From Nodularia spumigena CCY9414 (GTDB lineage Bacteria > Cyanobacteriota > Cyanobacteriia > Cyanobacteriales > Nostocaceae): a stretch of DNA of 64,000 nt. Position numbers and translations under genes: made by a program. The DNA is taken from contig NZ_CP007203.1 in NCBI RefSeq assembly GCF_000340565.2, forward strand, positions 907,878-971,877, read 5' to 3'. Shown here in pieces: positions 47,216 to 56,262 of this stretch. Position 1 is the first letter of the stretch. Each line of letters opens with the position of its first letter. The notes under the pieces are model-generated. The model ran no database searches, had not been told where the DNA came from, and was given only the letters and a program-made list of their open reading frames with translations.

Positions 47216-47758
47216 GTGATATCACCGCTAAAACTTGCACAAACCGTTGACGAAACCCAGATTGCAGAATTTTTCCAAGAATCAGTAGGTCATTGGCGGT
47301 CTGAAAGACGCTATTATACTTTGCCAGAGGGTGAAACCAAGGAAATGGAAAGTTTGATCACCATCCGGTTTTTAGAACCAGGATGTGATGAATTGCAAAA
47401 TCTAGGGCTGCTGCACAATTTACCCAACTCCGTGAGTTTAATCTGTGGTGCGGAAGTCACCTGGGACAGTACAAATGTGTTAAAGGACAGAAAAGAGTCT
47501 CAAGGTTCCACATTATTTGGAGTTTTGGGAAATATTTTATATCGCGATCGCGGTTTTGCGACATCCAAACCAGTAACCGCCAAATATTATTTCCCCAACA
47601 CTAAAACATTATGTTTGCGAACTGAGTACAACGGCTCAGTATTTGAAGAGGAATTAAAACTTATTGGTAGCAAATACCGCACCAGACAGACTATCATTTC
47701 TCGTGCTAGTGAGCAATTGATGATTGGTCAATATTTAGAAAAGAGAATTGAAAGTTAG
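47216..47758 (+). CDS. Phycobiliprotein lyase, CpcS/CpeS family
   Basis: The 180-residue product from GTG 47216 (read as MISPLKLAQTVDETQIAEFF) fits the CpcS/CpeS fold. It has the N-terminal helix FFQESVGHWRSERRYYTLPE, the central strands (LITIRFLEPGCDELQNLGL) and the conserved C-terminal strand block (TLCLRTEYNGSVFEEELKLI). Family members attach phycocyanobilin to cysteine-84 of phycobiliproteins. A TTG seven codons upstream is an alternative start. Which chromophore and subunit it serves is not readable here. Confidence 0.85.
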   Translation: MISPLKLAQTVDETQIAEFFQESVGHWRSERRYYTLPEGETKEMESLITIRFLEPGCDELQNLGLLHNLPNSVSLICGAEVTWDSTNVLKDRKESQGSTLFGVLGNILYRDRGFATSKPVTAKYYFPNTKTLCLRTEYNGSVFEEELKLIGSKYRTRQTIISRASEQLMIGQYLEKRIES

Positions 47759-47861
47759 TTTATCCAGTGGGTGAGGAAACTATTACACTGCAAAAAGAGG
47801 AGAGCTAGCTATTAGCCATAGTCTCTCCCCCTTGGGACTGCAATTATTGCAGGAATTAGTT

Positions 47862-48412
47862 CTAGCGCTTCCGCTTGAATTGTAAAAGACCCATTGAACC
47901 AATTGCTACTAAGCCAAAAATAGCTCCAGGTTCAGGAACAGACGCTACATTGTAGAGTGTCGTAGTTCCGCTGCTATATAAAACCTAGACAAAACTAGAC
48001 TTTACTTTCTACTTCAACGGGAGCATGGGAGCAGTTATCCCTCAGTAGACTTTCACGCCTTAGCCAGACGCGATTGTGTTCCAATTAAGTTTCTGAAAAA
48101 GACTACCACCATCATTGCTTGGTTTTCGCGTCGGCAATAGTCTCAATTCAATACTTGATATCACCGTATTATATATCAAGTAGTTGATTTTTTCCTAAAA
48201 TATATATTGATTTTTGTCAATATAAGTATAGTTTTGTCTATGAAATTGTCAACTTAGGACTTGCTCATCTCATTAGTGACAACCAACAACGGTTGATTAT
48301 TTGGGCTATCTGTAGCAAAGATAAAAAGTAAACCTTCTGGGGCTAAGTCCTTGACATCTGGGTTAACATCCCCATTCACCAAAGTTGTTTCCACAGTGAC
48401 GGTCGATGTCTA
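47862..48412 (-). pseudogene. PEP-CTERM (choice-of-anchor I-type) gene fragment interrupted by element copy D
   Basis: On the minus strand, from just after the flv1 stop, the frame reads TVTVETTLVNGDVNPDVKD, then LAPEGLLFIFATDSPNNQPL, then LVVTNE. It is cut at 48264 by the 293-bp element. Beyond the element (47970 down to the TAG at 47862-47864) the same frame resumes as GTTTLYNVASVPEPGAIFG and a hydrophobic/basic tail ending QFKRKR, a canonical PEP-CTERM sorting signal. The N-terminal hundreds of residues expected for the family are absent, lost at the flv1 border. Confidence 0.75.
47971..48263 (-). mobile_element. 293-bp ORF-less element, copy D (inside the PEP-CTERM fragment)
   Basis: Identical by eye to copies A-C. 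The rebuilt site reads AATGAGATGAG-CGGAACTACG, giving NEMSGTTTLYN in phase. The element follows GAG (48264-48266) on the minus strand. Its first codons add SKS and a TAA to the interrupted frame. Confidence 0.75.
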
Positions 48413-50122
48413 ATAATGACTTCCGGTTTTACGTTGATGCACAGCTGTCACACCATCTTTATTTAAGACTTTGCCATTATCCACAGTGGCATAAACCAGC
48501 CAATGATCACCCGATTCTAACCGACCTTTGACAGAACATTCCAAATATGCTAGGGCATCTGTAAGGATGGGAGAACCACTTTCACTTTCCTCAGTAGCGA
48601 CATCACCAAATCGGTCTTGTCCTGGGGCAAAAGGTTTGAGAAAATGTTTCATTAAGCCTATATGCTTGCCTTCTGGGAGAATATTGAGGACAAATTTATT
48701 TCCTGAGTGCATGAGCGTTTCTAAAGCCCGGTCTTTCGCTACAGCTATGGTTAAACCAGGAGGATTAAAGCTAGCTTGAGACACCCAAGAAGCTAACATG
48801 GCGCTGGATATATCCCCTTCTTTGGCTGTAACGACGCTCAGAGAACCCACAATGCGCCCCACGGCTTGTTCTACATTTGTGGCTGGTTGGCTGGGAACAC
48901 GGACTTTTTTAGCTTTTTTCAGCGCTTGGGCAAAATCGGTTCCGGCTTCTTCACACAATTGTAAGGTGACATCATCGGGTTTGAATTTGACCCGAATGGC
49001 ATCAAAACCGAATCTGTAGCCAGCGTCTTTGAGTTTGCTTTCAATTAAATCAACGGCTTCACCACTCCAGCCAAAGGAACCAAACACCCCAGCTAGTTGA
49101 TTATTTGTCGCAGTAGAGAGGACAATTCCTAAAGCTGTTTGCACTGGTGTAGGTGCGTGACCGCCAAGAGTAGGTGAACCGATGACGAAACCGGCAGATT
49201 TTTCTACAGCAGCGCGGATTTCTTCGGGTTCTGTAAATTCACAGTTAATTGATTCTACTCCTACACCAGCTTTAGTAATACCACGAGCGATCGCCTGTGC
49301 TAATGTCGCTGTATTTCCATAAGCCGATGCATAAATCAGCGCCACTGTCAAGTCAGCCGCCGCTTGTTGTTGAATCCATTGCCGATAAGCTTTAGTTAGT
49401 TCGATTAAGCCATAACGGACTATGGGGCCATGTCCAGTAGCATACATTCTGATGGGTAAATCAGCCAGTTTATCTAAAGCTGTTTCTACTTGACGCGCAT
49501 GGGGAGCCATCAGACAATCAAAATAATAGCGTCGGTCTTCGTTGATTGTTTCCCAGCCTTCATCAAATACCTGATCTCCACAAATATGCGCCCCAAATAG
49601 CTTATCTGAGTAAAGAATTTCTGTTTGTGGGTCGTATGTGCAGAGTTGGTCTGCATAACGGGGGTTAGGGGTGGGAATGAACTGTAAATCATGTCCTTTA
49701 CCTAAATTCAGGGTTTCTTCCCCCCGCATGACGATAATTGGTAAATCCTGATTTTCTAAAATATCCCGTAAATTTTTAGCCCCAGGATTAGAACAAACAA
49801 AGGTAATCTGTGGTGCTAGTTCTAATAAAGCCTTAAGAGTGGCGGCGCGGTTGGGATTAATATGACCCAGAATTACATAATCAATGGTGGTTACATCCAT
49901 CCGTTGCTGTAATGCTTCTTTGTAAATTTGGGAAAATGTTTCTCCTGGAGGGTCAATCAGAGCAATTTTATCGCCTTGAATTTTATAAGAATTGGCAGTT
50001 GTACCTTTGGCTAAAGCATATTCAATTTCAAATCTCAGTCTTGACCAACTGCGCGATCGCATGACTGTGGTATCTGTAGCAATGGGAAGAACTTGAACAT
50101 CACGGGGTTTATTTATTGACAT
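48410..50122 (-). CDS. flv1: Flavodiiron protein, Flv1-like (substituted metal ligands)
   Basis: A 570-residue cyanobacterial diflavin flavoprotein: metallo-beta-lactamase-like domain, flavodoxin domain (ALIYASAYGNTATLAQAIA), then a flavin reductase domain (KEGDISSAMLASWVSQASFN). The diiron ligand motif is replaced (H87-I-N89-P-N91-R92 instead of HxExDH), as in Flv1/Flv2. The partner upstream is canonical, so the two probably form the Flv1/Flv3 heteromer that reduces O2 to water downstream of photosystem I. A heterocyst-type (Flv1B) identity is possible by adjacency. Confidence 0.88.
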   Translation of the reverse strand: MSINKPRDVQVLPIATDTTVMRSRSWSRLRFEIEYALAKGTTANSYKIQGDKIALIDPPGETFSQIYKEALQQRMDVTTIDYVILGHINPNRAATLKALLELAPQITFVCSNPGAKNLRDILENQDLPIIVMRGEETLNLGKGHDLQFIPTPNPRYADQLCTYDPQTEILYSDKLFGAHICGDQVFDEGWETINEDRRYYFDCLMAPHARQVETALDKLADLPIRMYATGHGPIVRYGLIELTKAYRQWIQQQAAADLTVALIYASAYGNTATLAQAIARGITKAGVGVESINCEFTEPEEIRAAVEKSAGFVIGSPTLGGHAPTPVQTALGIVLSTATNNQLAGVFGSFGWSGEAVDLIESKLKDAGYRFGFDAIRVKFKPDDVTLQLCEEAGTDFAQALKKAKKVRVPSQPATNVEQAVGRIVGSLSVVTAKEGDISSAMLASWVSQASFNPPGLTIAVAKDRALETLMHSGNKFVLNILPEGKHIGLMKHFLKPFAPGQDRFGDVATEESESGSPILTDALAYLECSVKGRLESGDHWLVYATVDNGKVLNKDGVTAVHQRKTGSHY

Positions 50123-50228
50123 AGCCTTTGGGTGTGAGGAATCAGGAAGTTTTTATCTCACGCAAAGGCGCAAAGGCGCAAAGACGCGGAAATTTTCTTT
50201 GTACCTTGGCCTTTGTCGGTGAAGTAAC

Positions 50229-51953
50229 TTAATAATGGTTGCCGACTTTACGATGATGAACTGCTGTGAGTGCTTCTGGTTTGGATACTCGCCCTTCGTA
50301 AACGTTGCTATATACTGCCCAGTGGTCGCCACAGTCCATCCTACTTACAACTTCACACTCCATGTAGGCTAAAGCATCGGCGAGGATGGGAGCGCCGTTT
50401 TGGGCGGGCTGAGTTCTCACACCTTCAAAGCGGTCAGCACCGGGGGCGAACCTCTTTAAGAAGTGTCTCATCAGGGTTTGGTAGTTACCTTCTTCTAAGA
50501 CGTTGAGGACAAAGCGATCGCCTACTTGCATCAGTGATTCAATTGCTCTATCCTTAGCTACTGCAATGGATAATCCCATCGGTTTGAAGCTGGCTTGAGA
50601 AACCCAGGAGGCTAGCATGGCACTGGATACATCGCCTTTTTTGGCGGTAATAATATATAATCCCCCACTGATTCTACCTAGTGCTTTGTCTAGGTCTGCA
50701 CCTAGAGATTTCATCGCTTTGATGCTGCGATCGCGTGTTACCCATTGTCCCAAGTCTGTACCCGCTTCTTCACAAAGTTGGTAAGTATTTTCTGTGGGGG
50801 TTTGTTTAATCCGAATCGCTGGAAAAACTGTGGTTAAACCCAAGTTGCGAAATTTATTCAGCAGAGTATCTATAGGTTCGTCATCTCCTCCGCCTGTTTC
50901 AAATATGCCAATGGCTTGTTTTTCTTTGGCAGATCCAATAATTGTACTGAGTGCTGTTTGGATATTAGCATTACTGACCGCCGGCGGTGTACCCACGACA
51001 ATTCCTGTACAACGGCTGACTAATTCCCGCAGTTCTTGTAAATCTACCCCTGAACCCAAGTCCACAATTTCCACAGCGACATCAGTTTTATTGATACCTT
51101 TGGCTATGGCTTGTGCCAGGCGATCGCTATATCCGTATTCTGAAACGTAAAATATCCCAATAGCGGTTTCAGGTTTGCTTTGGCTTTGGCTCCAAGTGCG
51201 GTAACGTCCAGTTAGTTCTTCGACGTTGTGAGATAATAAGGGACCGTGACCAGTGGCAATCATCTCAATGGTTTTCAGTTCACCCATCCGCTTCAGAGCA
51301 GATAAAACCGATCTGGCATTTGGTCCCATTAAGCACTCGTAGTAATATTTAAAATCTGCTTCAATCGCTGCTAAATCTTCATCAAAGGTGCTATCTGAGC
51401 AGTAATGCAGCCCAAAAGCATCACAGGTGTAGAGAATTTTGGTTTTATGGTCGAAGCTGAATATAGTATCTGGCCAGTGTAAATTAGGAGCAATCACAAA
51501 TTCAAATTCGTGACCATTGCCTAAATCTAAGCGATCGCCATTTTTGACAATTTGGCGTTTAAAGGGCTGATGGACGAGATTTTCCAGAAACTGAATTGCT
51601 ACCTTAGAAGCCACAACGGTGATATCTGGAGCCATTTGCAGCAAATCTTTGACTAAGCCGCTATGATCTGGCTCTGTGTGGCTGATAATTAAATAATCAA
51701 TTTCTGTAGGATTGATTAATCCTGTGAGAGTATCAAAATATAACTGGCGAAACTTTTCGTGAGAAGTGTCAACTAAGGCAGTTTTTTCACCGCGAATCAG
51801 AAACGAGTTATAGGTTGTACCGTTTTGTAAACCAAACTCAATATCAAAGCGATCGCGATCCCAGTCTAAAGACCGAATTGCGATAGTTTCTTGAGCAATC
51901 TTCACAGTCTCTATGGTGAGCCGTTTTTCAGTTCTTTCGGTGAGTGCTACCAT
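50229..51953 (-). CDS. flv3: Flavodiiron protein, Flv3-like (canonical diiron site)
   Basis: Five hundred seventy-four residues from ATG 51953, chosen because AGGAGG lies 7 bp upstream; the frame is open six codons further. The diiron motif is intact (ISHTEPDHSGL). Flavodoxin (IGIFYVSEYGYSDRLAQAIA) and flavin reductase (KKGDVSSAMLASWVSQASFK) domains follow. It precedes flv1 by 106 bp on the same strand. No sll0218-like gene separates the pair, which argues for Flv3/Flv1 rather than Flv4/Flv2. Confidence 0.88.
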   Translation of the reverse strand: MVALTERTEKRLTIETVKIAQETIAIRSLDWDRDRFDIEFGLQNGTTYNSFLIRGEKTALVDTSHEKFRQLYFDTLTGLINPTEIDYLIISHTEPDHSGLVKDLLQMAPDITVVASKVAIQFLENLVHQPFKRQIVKNGDRLDLGNGHEFEFVIAPNLHWPDTIFSFDHKTKILYTCDAFGLHYCSDSTFDEDLAAIEADFKYYYECLMGPNARSVLSALKRMGELKTIEMIATGHGPLLSHNVEELTGRYRTWSQSQSKPETAIGIFYVSEYGYSDRLAQAIAKGINKTDVAVEIVDLGSGVDLQELRELVSRCTGIVVGTPPAVSNANIQTALSTIIGSAKEKQAIGIFETGGGDDEPIDTLLNKFRNLGLTTVFPAIRIKQTPTENTYQLCEEAGTDLGQWVTRDRSIKAMKSLGADLDKALGRISGGLYIITAKKGDVSSAMLASWVSQASFKPMGLSIAVAKDRAIESLMQVGDRFVLNVLEEGNYQTLMRHFLKRFAPGADRFEGVRTQPAQNGAPILADALAYMECEVVSRMDCGDHWAVYSNVYEGRVSKPEALTAVHHRKVGNHY

Positions 51954-52064
51954 AGTTGGCCTCCTTGACACAATGAGTATATTTTTCCCTTGTTTTATTT
52001 TGACACGCCTTGAATATTAAGTTTTATTGAAAAATATAATGACTGACTTCAAAAAATTAAAAGT

Positions 52065-52889
52065 GTGAAACCACAGAGGCGCAGAGGACACAGAGAGAAT
52101 ATTTGGTTAGCGTTGGAAATTGGCAATTCTCGGCTGCACTGGGCGTTATTTACAGGACAAACCCTCAGCGACACTTGGGATACTGACCCTTTTTCCGAAT
52201 ACATAACACAACAACTAGCTCAATGTCAAACATTTAATGATTTACCACCAGAAATTTTTCCTCCCAGTCGCCGTAGGAAAGTAGGCGAAAAAAACTCCCC
52301 CCATCCCCCTATTTTTTTAGCCTCTGTTGTTCCCCAACAAACTGCACTTTGGGAAACTCACCCTCATGTGCGCGTGATTACCTTGGAACAAATTCCCTTA
52401 TTAAATATGTACCCCACTTTGGGAATTGACCGAGCGCTGGCTTTGTGGGGTGCTGGAAAAACTTGGGGTTTTCCTATGCTGGTAATTGATGCTGGAACTG
52501 CACTCACTTTTACAGGTGCGGATGCTAAAAAGTCTTTGGTGGGAGGTGCAATTCTGCCGGGACTGGGTTTACAATTTAGTAGTCTGGGTGAAAAAACCGG
52601 ACAATTACCACATTTAGAAACAGAAATTAGCTCTTTACCTCCACGCTTTGCCCTGAATACAACAGAAGCAATTCAAAGTGGAATTATTTACACTTTGTTA
52701 GCTGGAATTAAAGATTTTGTTACAGCCTGGGAGCAGTTATTTCCAGAGAGCAAAATTGTCATTAAAGGAGGCGATCGCATCTTACTACTAAACTATCTCC
52801 AAATACAATTCCCCGAAATTGCCGCCCATTTAATTATGGAACCCAATTTAATTTTCTGGGGAATGCGGGAAATCATCACAGAGCATTAA
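52065..52889 (+). CDS. coaX: Type III pantothenate kinase
   Basis: The 274-residue product has the ASKHA-fold blocks [19 protein letters not shown] and [20 protein letters not shown], and [15 protein letters not shown]. It phosphorylates pantothenate in the first step of CoA synthesis. The first ~12 residues ([12 protein letters not shown]) are encoded by a dispersed repeat phrase (ccacagaggcgcagaggac) starting at a GTG, so the true start may be different. The last 29 bases are repeated downstream in the 236-bp array. Confidence 0.9.
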   Translation: MKPQRRRGHRENIWLALEIGNSRLHWALFTGQTLSDTWDTDPFSEYITQQLAQCQTFNDLPPEIFPPSRRRKVGEKNSPHPPIFLASVVPQQTALWETHPHVRVITLEQIPLLNMYPTLGIDRALALWGAGKTWGFPMLVIDAGTALTFTGADAKKSLVGGAILPGLGLQFSSLGEKTGQLPHLETEISSLPPRFALNTTEAIQSGIIYTLLAGIKDFVTAWEQLFPESKIVIKGGDRILLLNYLQIQFPEIAAHLIMEPNLIFWGMREIITEH

Positions 52890-53977
52890 ATTCTCCCCTC
52901 TCCTTAATTCTCCCCTCTCCTTACTAAGGAGAGGGGCTGGGGGTGAGGTTCTTTATTTGATTAAATCCCCATTCCTAAAAACTTTCATTAGCCGTGATAA
53001 AATTCTGAATATCCCTACTTTAGCAAGCAGGAGAATGCGGGAAAACATCACAGAGCATTAAATTCTCCCCTCTCCTTAATTCTCCCCTCTCCTTACTAAG
53101 GAGAGGGGCTGGGGGTGAGGTTCTTTATTTGATTAAATCCCCATTCCTAAAAACTTTCATTAGCCGTGATAAAATTCTGAATATCCCTAGCTAAAATCCC
53201 AGGACAACAACCAGGTAAATCATTTCCGGCGTGAGCAATGATTTGCAACTCAACTTTAGCAAGCAGGAGAATGCGGGAAAACATCACAGAGCATTAAATT
53301 CTCCCCTCTCCTTAATTCTCCCCTCTCCTTAGTAAGGAGAGGGGCTGGGGGTGAGGTTCTTTATTTGATTAAATCCCCATTCCTAAAAACTTTCATTAGC
53401 CGTGATAAAATTCTGAATATCCCTAGCTAAAATCCCAGGACAACAACCAGGTAAATCATTTCCGGCGTGAGCAATGATTTGCAACTCAAGTTTAGCAAGC
53501 AGGAGAATGCGGGAAAACATCACAGAGCATTAAATTCTCCCCTCTCCTTAATTCTCCCCTCTCCTTACTAAGGAGAGGGGCTGGGGGTGAGGTTCTTTAT
53601 TTGATTAAATCCCCATTCCTAAAAACTTGCATTAGCCGTGATAAAATTCTGAATATCCCTAGCTAAAATCCCAGGACAACAACCAGGTAAATCATTTCCG
53701 GCGTGAGCAATGATTTGCAACTCAAGTTTAGCAAGCAGGAGAATGCGGGAAAACATCACAGAGCATTAAATTCTCCCCTCTCCTTAATTCTCCCCTCTCC
53801 TTACTAAGGAGAGGGGCTGGGGGTGAGGTTCTTTATTTGATTAAATCCCCATTCCTAAAAACTTGCATTAGCCGTGATAAAATTCTGAATATCCCTAGCT
53901 AAAATCCCAGGACAACAACCAGGTAAATCATTTCCGGCGTGAGCAATGATTTGCAACTCAACTTTAGGAAGCAGTTG
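52861..53977. repeat. 236-bp tandem array made from the convergent 3' ends of coaX and the hydrolase gene
   Basis: Units start (gaatgcggga) at 52861, 53033, 53269, 53505 and 53741. The first unit is 172 bp because 64 bp are missing; the others are 236 bp. Each unit contains the coaX end (catcacagagcattaa), an incomplete direct repeat (attctcccctctcctta), a perfect 12-bp palindrome (CCCCTCTCCTTA-C-TAAGGAGAGGGG, first at 52912-52936), and about 120 bp of the hydrolase gene 3' end. Copies differ by a few bases only. The fifth unit runs into the real hydrolase gene. Confidence 0.9.
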
Positions 53978-54676
53978 AGTATAAGTTTGACTTTTAACTA
54001 CAGCATCAAGTAAATCCTGACCACCTTGCAAAATCAAAACTGGAACTTGCATTAAATGCAATCTTTTATCCAAAAACTCGGCTTCAATTTCTGACTGCCG
54101 CCTTTGGAATAATAACTGACAGGCATTGGGATATTCTAACAAAACCTGACGCTGACTAAAATCCCTTTCGATTTTTGCTTTCACTCCCGCAATTTTATTT
54201 AAAGGTCGAAAAAATTTTAATAGTGTCGATAAAATTGGTGTACGACTGACTAATTTTCGCATTTTACGCGCATATTTTTCTTGTCCTTCTATCCCTACAC
54301 CTTCTGGCGCTAGTAATACTAAACCACCAACTTGGTCAGGATACTTTAAAGCATAGCTAGCCGCAATCCAACCGCCAAGAGAATAACCTACTAAGTATAC
54401 TTTTTCTAGTTTCAGAGCTTGAATAAACTCAGCAATACACTCCACCTGTAAATCAATGGAGTGATGAACATGAGGATTTTCTGACTCACCAAACCCTAAT
54501 AAATCTGGTGACAAACAATGAAAATTATCAGATAATGACTCAACCACTGATACCCATTGACTACTATCATTCCAAGCACCATGTAAAAAAATTACAGGAA
54601 TTCCTTTACCAGCTTCGCGCCAAAATAATAGCCCTTGAGAGAATTTCCTCCGGGAGTTGCAAAATAGGGTAGCCAT
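53855..54676 (-). CDS. Alpha/beta hydrolase
   Basis: A 273-residue alpha/beta hydrolase: oxyanion region IPVIFLHGAWNDSSQW, nucleophile elbow GYSLGGW near residue 103, acidic residue in ILQGGQDLLDAVV, and catalytic His in IIAHAGNDLPG. The substrate is unknown. Its last ~40 codons (IAHAGNDLPGCCPGILARDI ...) are duplicated in the tandem array downstream. Probably co-transcribed with the Nudix gene (29 bp upstream). Confidence 0.9.
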   Translation of the reverse strand: MATLFCNSRRKFSQGLLFWREAGKGIPVIFLHGAWNDSSQWVSVVESLSDNFHCLSPDLLGFGESENPHVHHSIDLQVECIAEFIQALKLEKVYLVGYSLGGWIAASYALKYPDQVGGLVLLAPEGVGIEGQEKYARKMRKLVSRTPILSTLLKFFRPLNKIAGVKAKIERDFSQRQVLLEYPNACQLLFQRRQSEIEAEFLDKRLHLMQVPVLILQGGQDLLDAVVKSQTYTQLLPKVELQIIAHAGNDLPGCCPGILARDIQNFITANASF

Positions 54677-54705
54677 TTTAATTTAACGTTAAATCCAAAA
54701 TCGTT

Positions 54706-55197
54706 TTACGCCAGTGTTGTCAAGCCATTCAAGTAGTCTTGTAATTGGCGAGTATGGTCATGAGCCATTTTTCCTAGAGGTAAAGAATTAGCTGGAAAAG
54801 CCTGGATTTCCATAACCTCCAAGGTATGTTGAATCTCCATTTTCCCTTGAACTTTTGCTTCCACCACAACACAAATTGAATGAATGCGGGGGTCTCTATC
54901 AGGTGCTGAGTAAACTCCTACTAAACGGGTAATTTGCACCAACTCCAATCCAGTTTCTTCTATCAATTCTCGGTTGACTGTTTGAGGAATATCCTCTCCC
55001 CAGTCCACCATTCCTCCAGGTAACGCCCAGCAGCCATCATCGCGTCGCTTAATCAGCACAATTCTACCATCTGGTAAAATCGGAATTATACTAGCGCCAG
55101 TAATGGGATGACGAAAAATGATACCCAGTACCGTTTGTCCTACACGCCATAAATTACGTGTAGACTGAACAACTGTTGCAAAAAAAAACAAAAACAT
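54706..55197 (-). CDS. Nudix hydrolase
   Basis: A 163-residue Nudix protein with a full Nudix box, GMVDWGEDIPQTVNRELIEE followed by TGL (G-x5-E-x7-RE-U-x-EE-x-G-U). The N-terminus has a short hydrophobic stretch (MFLFFFATVV), perhaps a mis-set start; a later start would leave the domain intact. It cleaves a nucleoside diphosphate linked to another moiety; the substrate is not readable. Confidence 0.9.
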   Translation of the reverse strand: MFLFFFATVVQSTRNLWRVGQTVLGIIFRHPITGASIIPILPDGRIVLIKRRDDGCWALPGGMVDWGEDIPQTVNRELIEETGLELVQITRLVGVYSAPDRDPRIHSICVVVEAKVQGKMEIQHTLEVMEIQAFPANSLPLGKMAHDHTRQLQDYLNGLTTLA

Positions 55198-55868
55198 TCA
55201 AACTTCAGTGATGTATGTGTGTTGTGTTCTCTAATTTCCTACAATTTTATATAAAATCCATGACTATAGGGTTGATTTTTGTATAACACAAATATGCTAA
55301 GAGTTAAAGATTTTATTCTTATATTTCTTGTATATAGTATATCAATCTTCCCATTTGTTGCCAAAATCATGATTGAATTTTAAGTATTTGTTTATACAAT
55401 AATTTTTAATACATATATTCCTTTTTAGATTAAAAATACTCCGAGTCTGATTACAAGTAGCAGTTAATCTGATATTTCAAGTACAGCATATGAAACATCT
55501 AAGCTTATTCTTGTCTTTCTGGGAATAGTTTCCAATAATCTAATTTCTCAATTCCAATTTCTTCAACTTTATGTGAGATTCTGACTCAATTACGAAGACT
55601 GGTGTTTTTTATTTTTGCGGGATGGGCGCGATATTTTACCCACACGTCATTGAACTGCTGGTTGAATGCTCGATGAGCAACACCTTGAGACTGGAGACAG
55701 GATTCTGGATACTATTGACATAAATCAATTAAATATGATATCCTAGTATACTGTTAAAAGTATGTGGATTACTAAGCTAGGACAAAAGTATATCAATAAC
55801 ATAAGTAGCTGATATTGCTTATGTGATACCTAGTTGCACTTTTTTGTTGTTTATTAAATGAGGTGAAC
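55198..55868. other. Gene-free AT-rich stretch before the small basic protein gene
   Basis: A 671-bp divergent gap with no ORF I would defend and none of the repeat families listed elsewhere. It contains one GC-richer segment at about 55617-55720 of unknown nature. The ribosome binding site aatgaggtgaac precedes the 55869 start. Confidence 0.5.
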
Positions 55869-56033
55869 ATGGCCAAGCGCCGTAACCCGAAAAAAGAAAA
55901 GGCGCTACGGAACCAGGCGTATGCCAGAAAGTTTCGTAAACGGACTACTACAGGAAGAATGCAGAGAAGGTTCCAACAAAGACCTCCGAAGAGTGAGGAA
56001 GAAGAGGGCGCAGCAGCAACTGATACTGACTAA
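55869..56033 (+). CDS. Small basic cyanobacterial protein (54 aa)
   Basis: A 54-residue ORF with ATG 55869 preceded by gaggtga. The product begins MAKRRNPKKEKALRNQAYAR, continues with a second Arg/Lys-rich helix (RKFRKRTTTGRMQRRFQQ) and ends in an acidic tail (EEEEGAAATDTD). A strong hairpin terminator follows 42 bp after the stop, so it is an independent transcription unit. The charge suggests nucleic-acid or ribosome binding, but function is unknown. Confidence 0.75.
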   Translation: MAKRRNPKKEKALRNQAYARKFRKRTTTGRMQRRFQQRPPKSEEEEGAAATDTD

Positions 56034-56074
56034 GCCACCTATTGAAATCCTTGTTATTTGAATTTTTGAATTTT

Positions 56075-56105
56075 CAGGGCGTACATATATATTATGTACG
56101 CCCTG
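56075..56105 (+). terminator. Perfect 13-bp hairpin after the small basic protein gene
   Basis: CAGGGCGTACATA (56075-56087) pairs with TATGTACGCCCTG (56093-56105), 5-nt loop, followed by GTTTG. Works as a terminator in either direction in principle, though the T run is weak. Confidence 0.75.
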
Positions 56106-56205
56106 GTTTGTTAGTGGGGATGGGGCGGTGATTTCCCTACCTCTTATAGTAACCGCCAAGGTGCTTAGGACATGGCAAAAGCCTAAAACCCAGTCACAGC
56201 GAGTC

Positions 56206-56251
56206 TTTGACTTTTGACTTTTGACTTTTGACTTTTGACTTTTGACTTTTG
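56206..56251. repeat. Heptamer tract (ttttgac)n beside argH
   Basis: About six tandem copies of ttttgac ending shortly before the argH stop; the same unit truncates the glycosyltransferase at 41708 and occurs in the 34531 MITE. Confidence 0.9.
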
Positions 56252-56262
56252 CTATACTTCCC

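Noticed and set aside
48410-51953. flv pair considered as flv2-flv4 operon
   Set aside because: The gene normally between flv2 and flv4 (sll0218-like) is absent, and order is canonical-site protein first; Flv3-Flv1 fits better, though phylogeny is needed.
52861-53977. Tandem array considered as a CRISPR
   Set aside because: Units are 236 bp and nearly identical throughout, with no unique spacers; they contain recognisable ends of coaX and the hydrolase gene.
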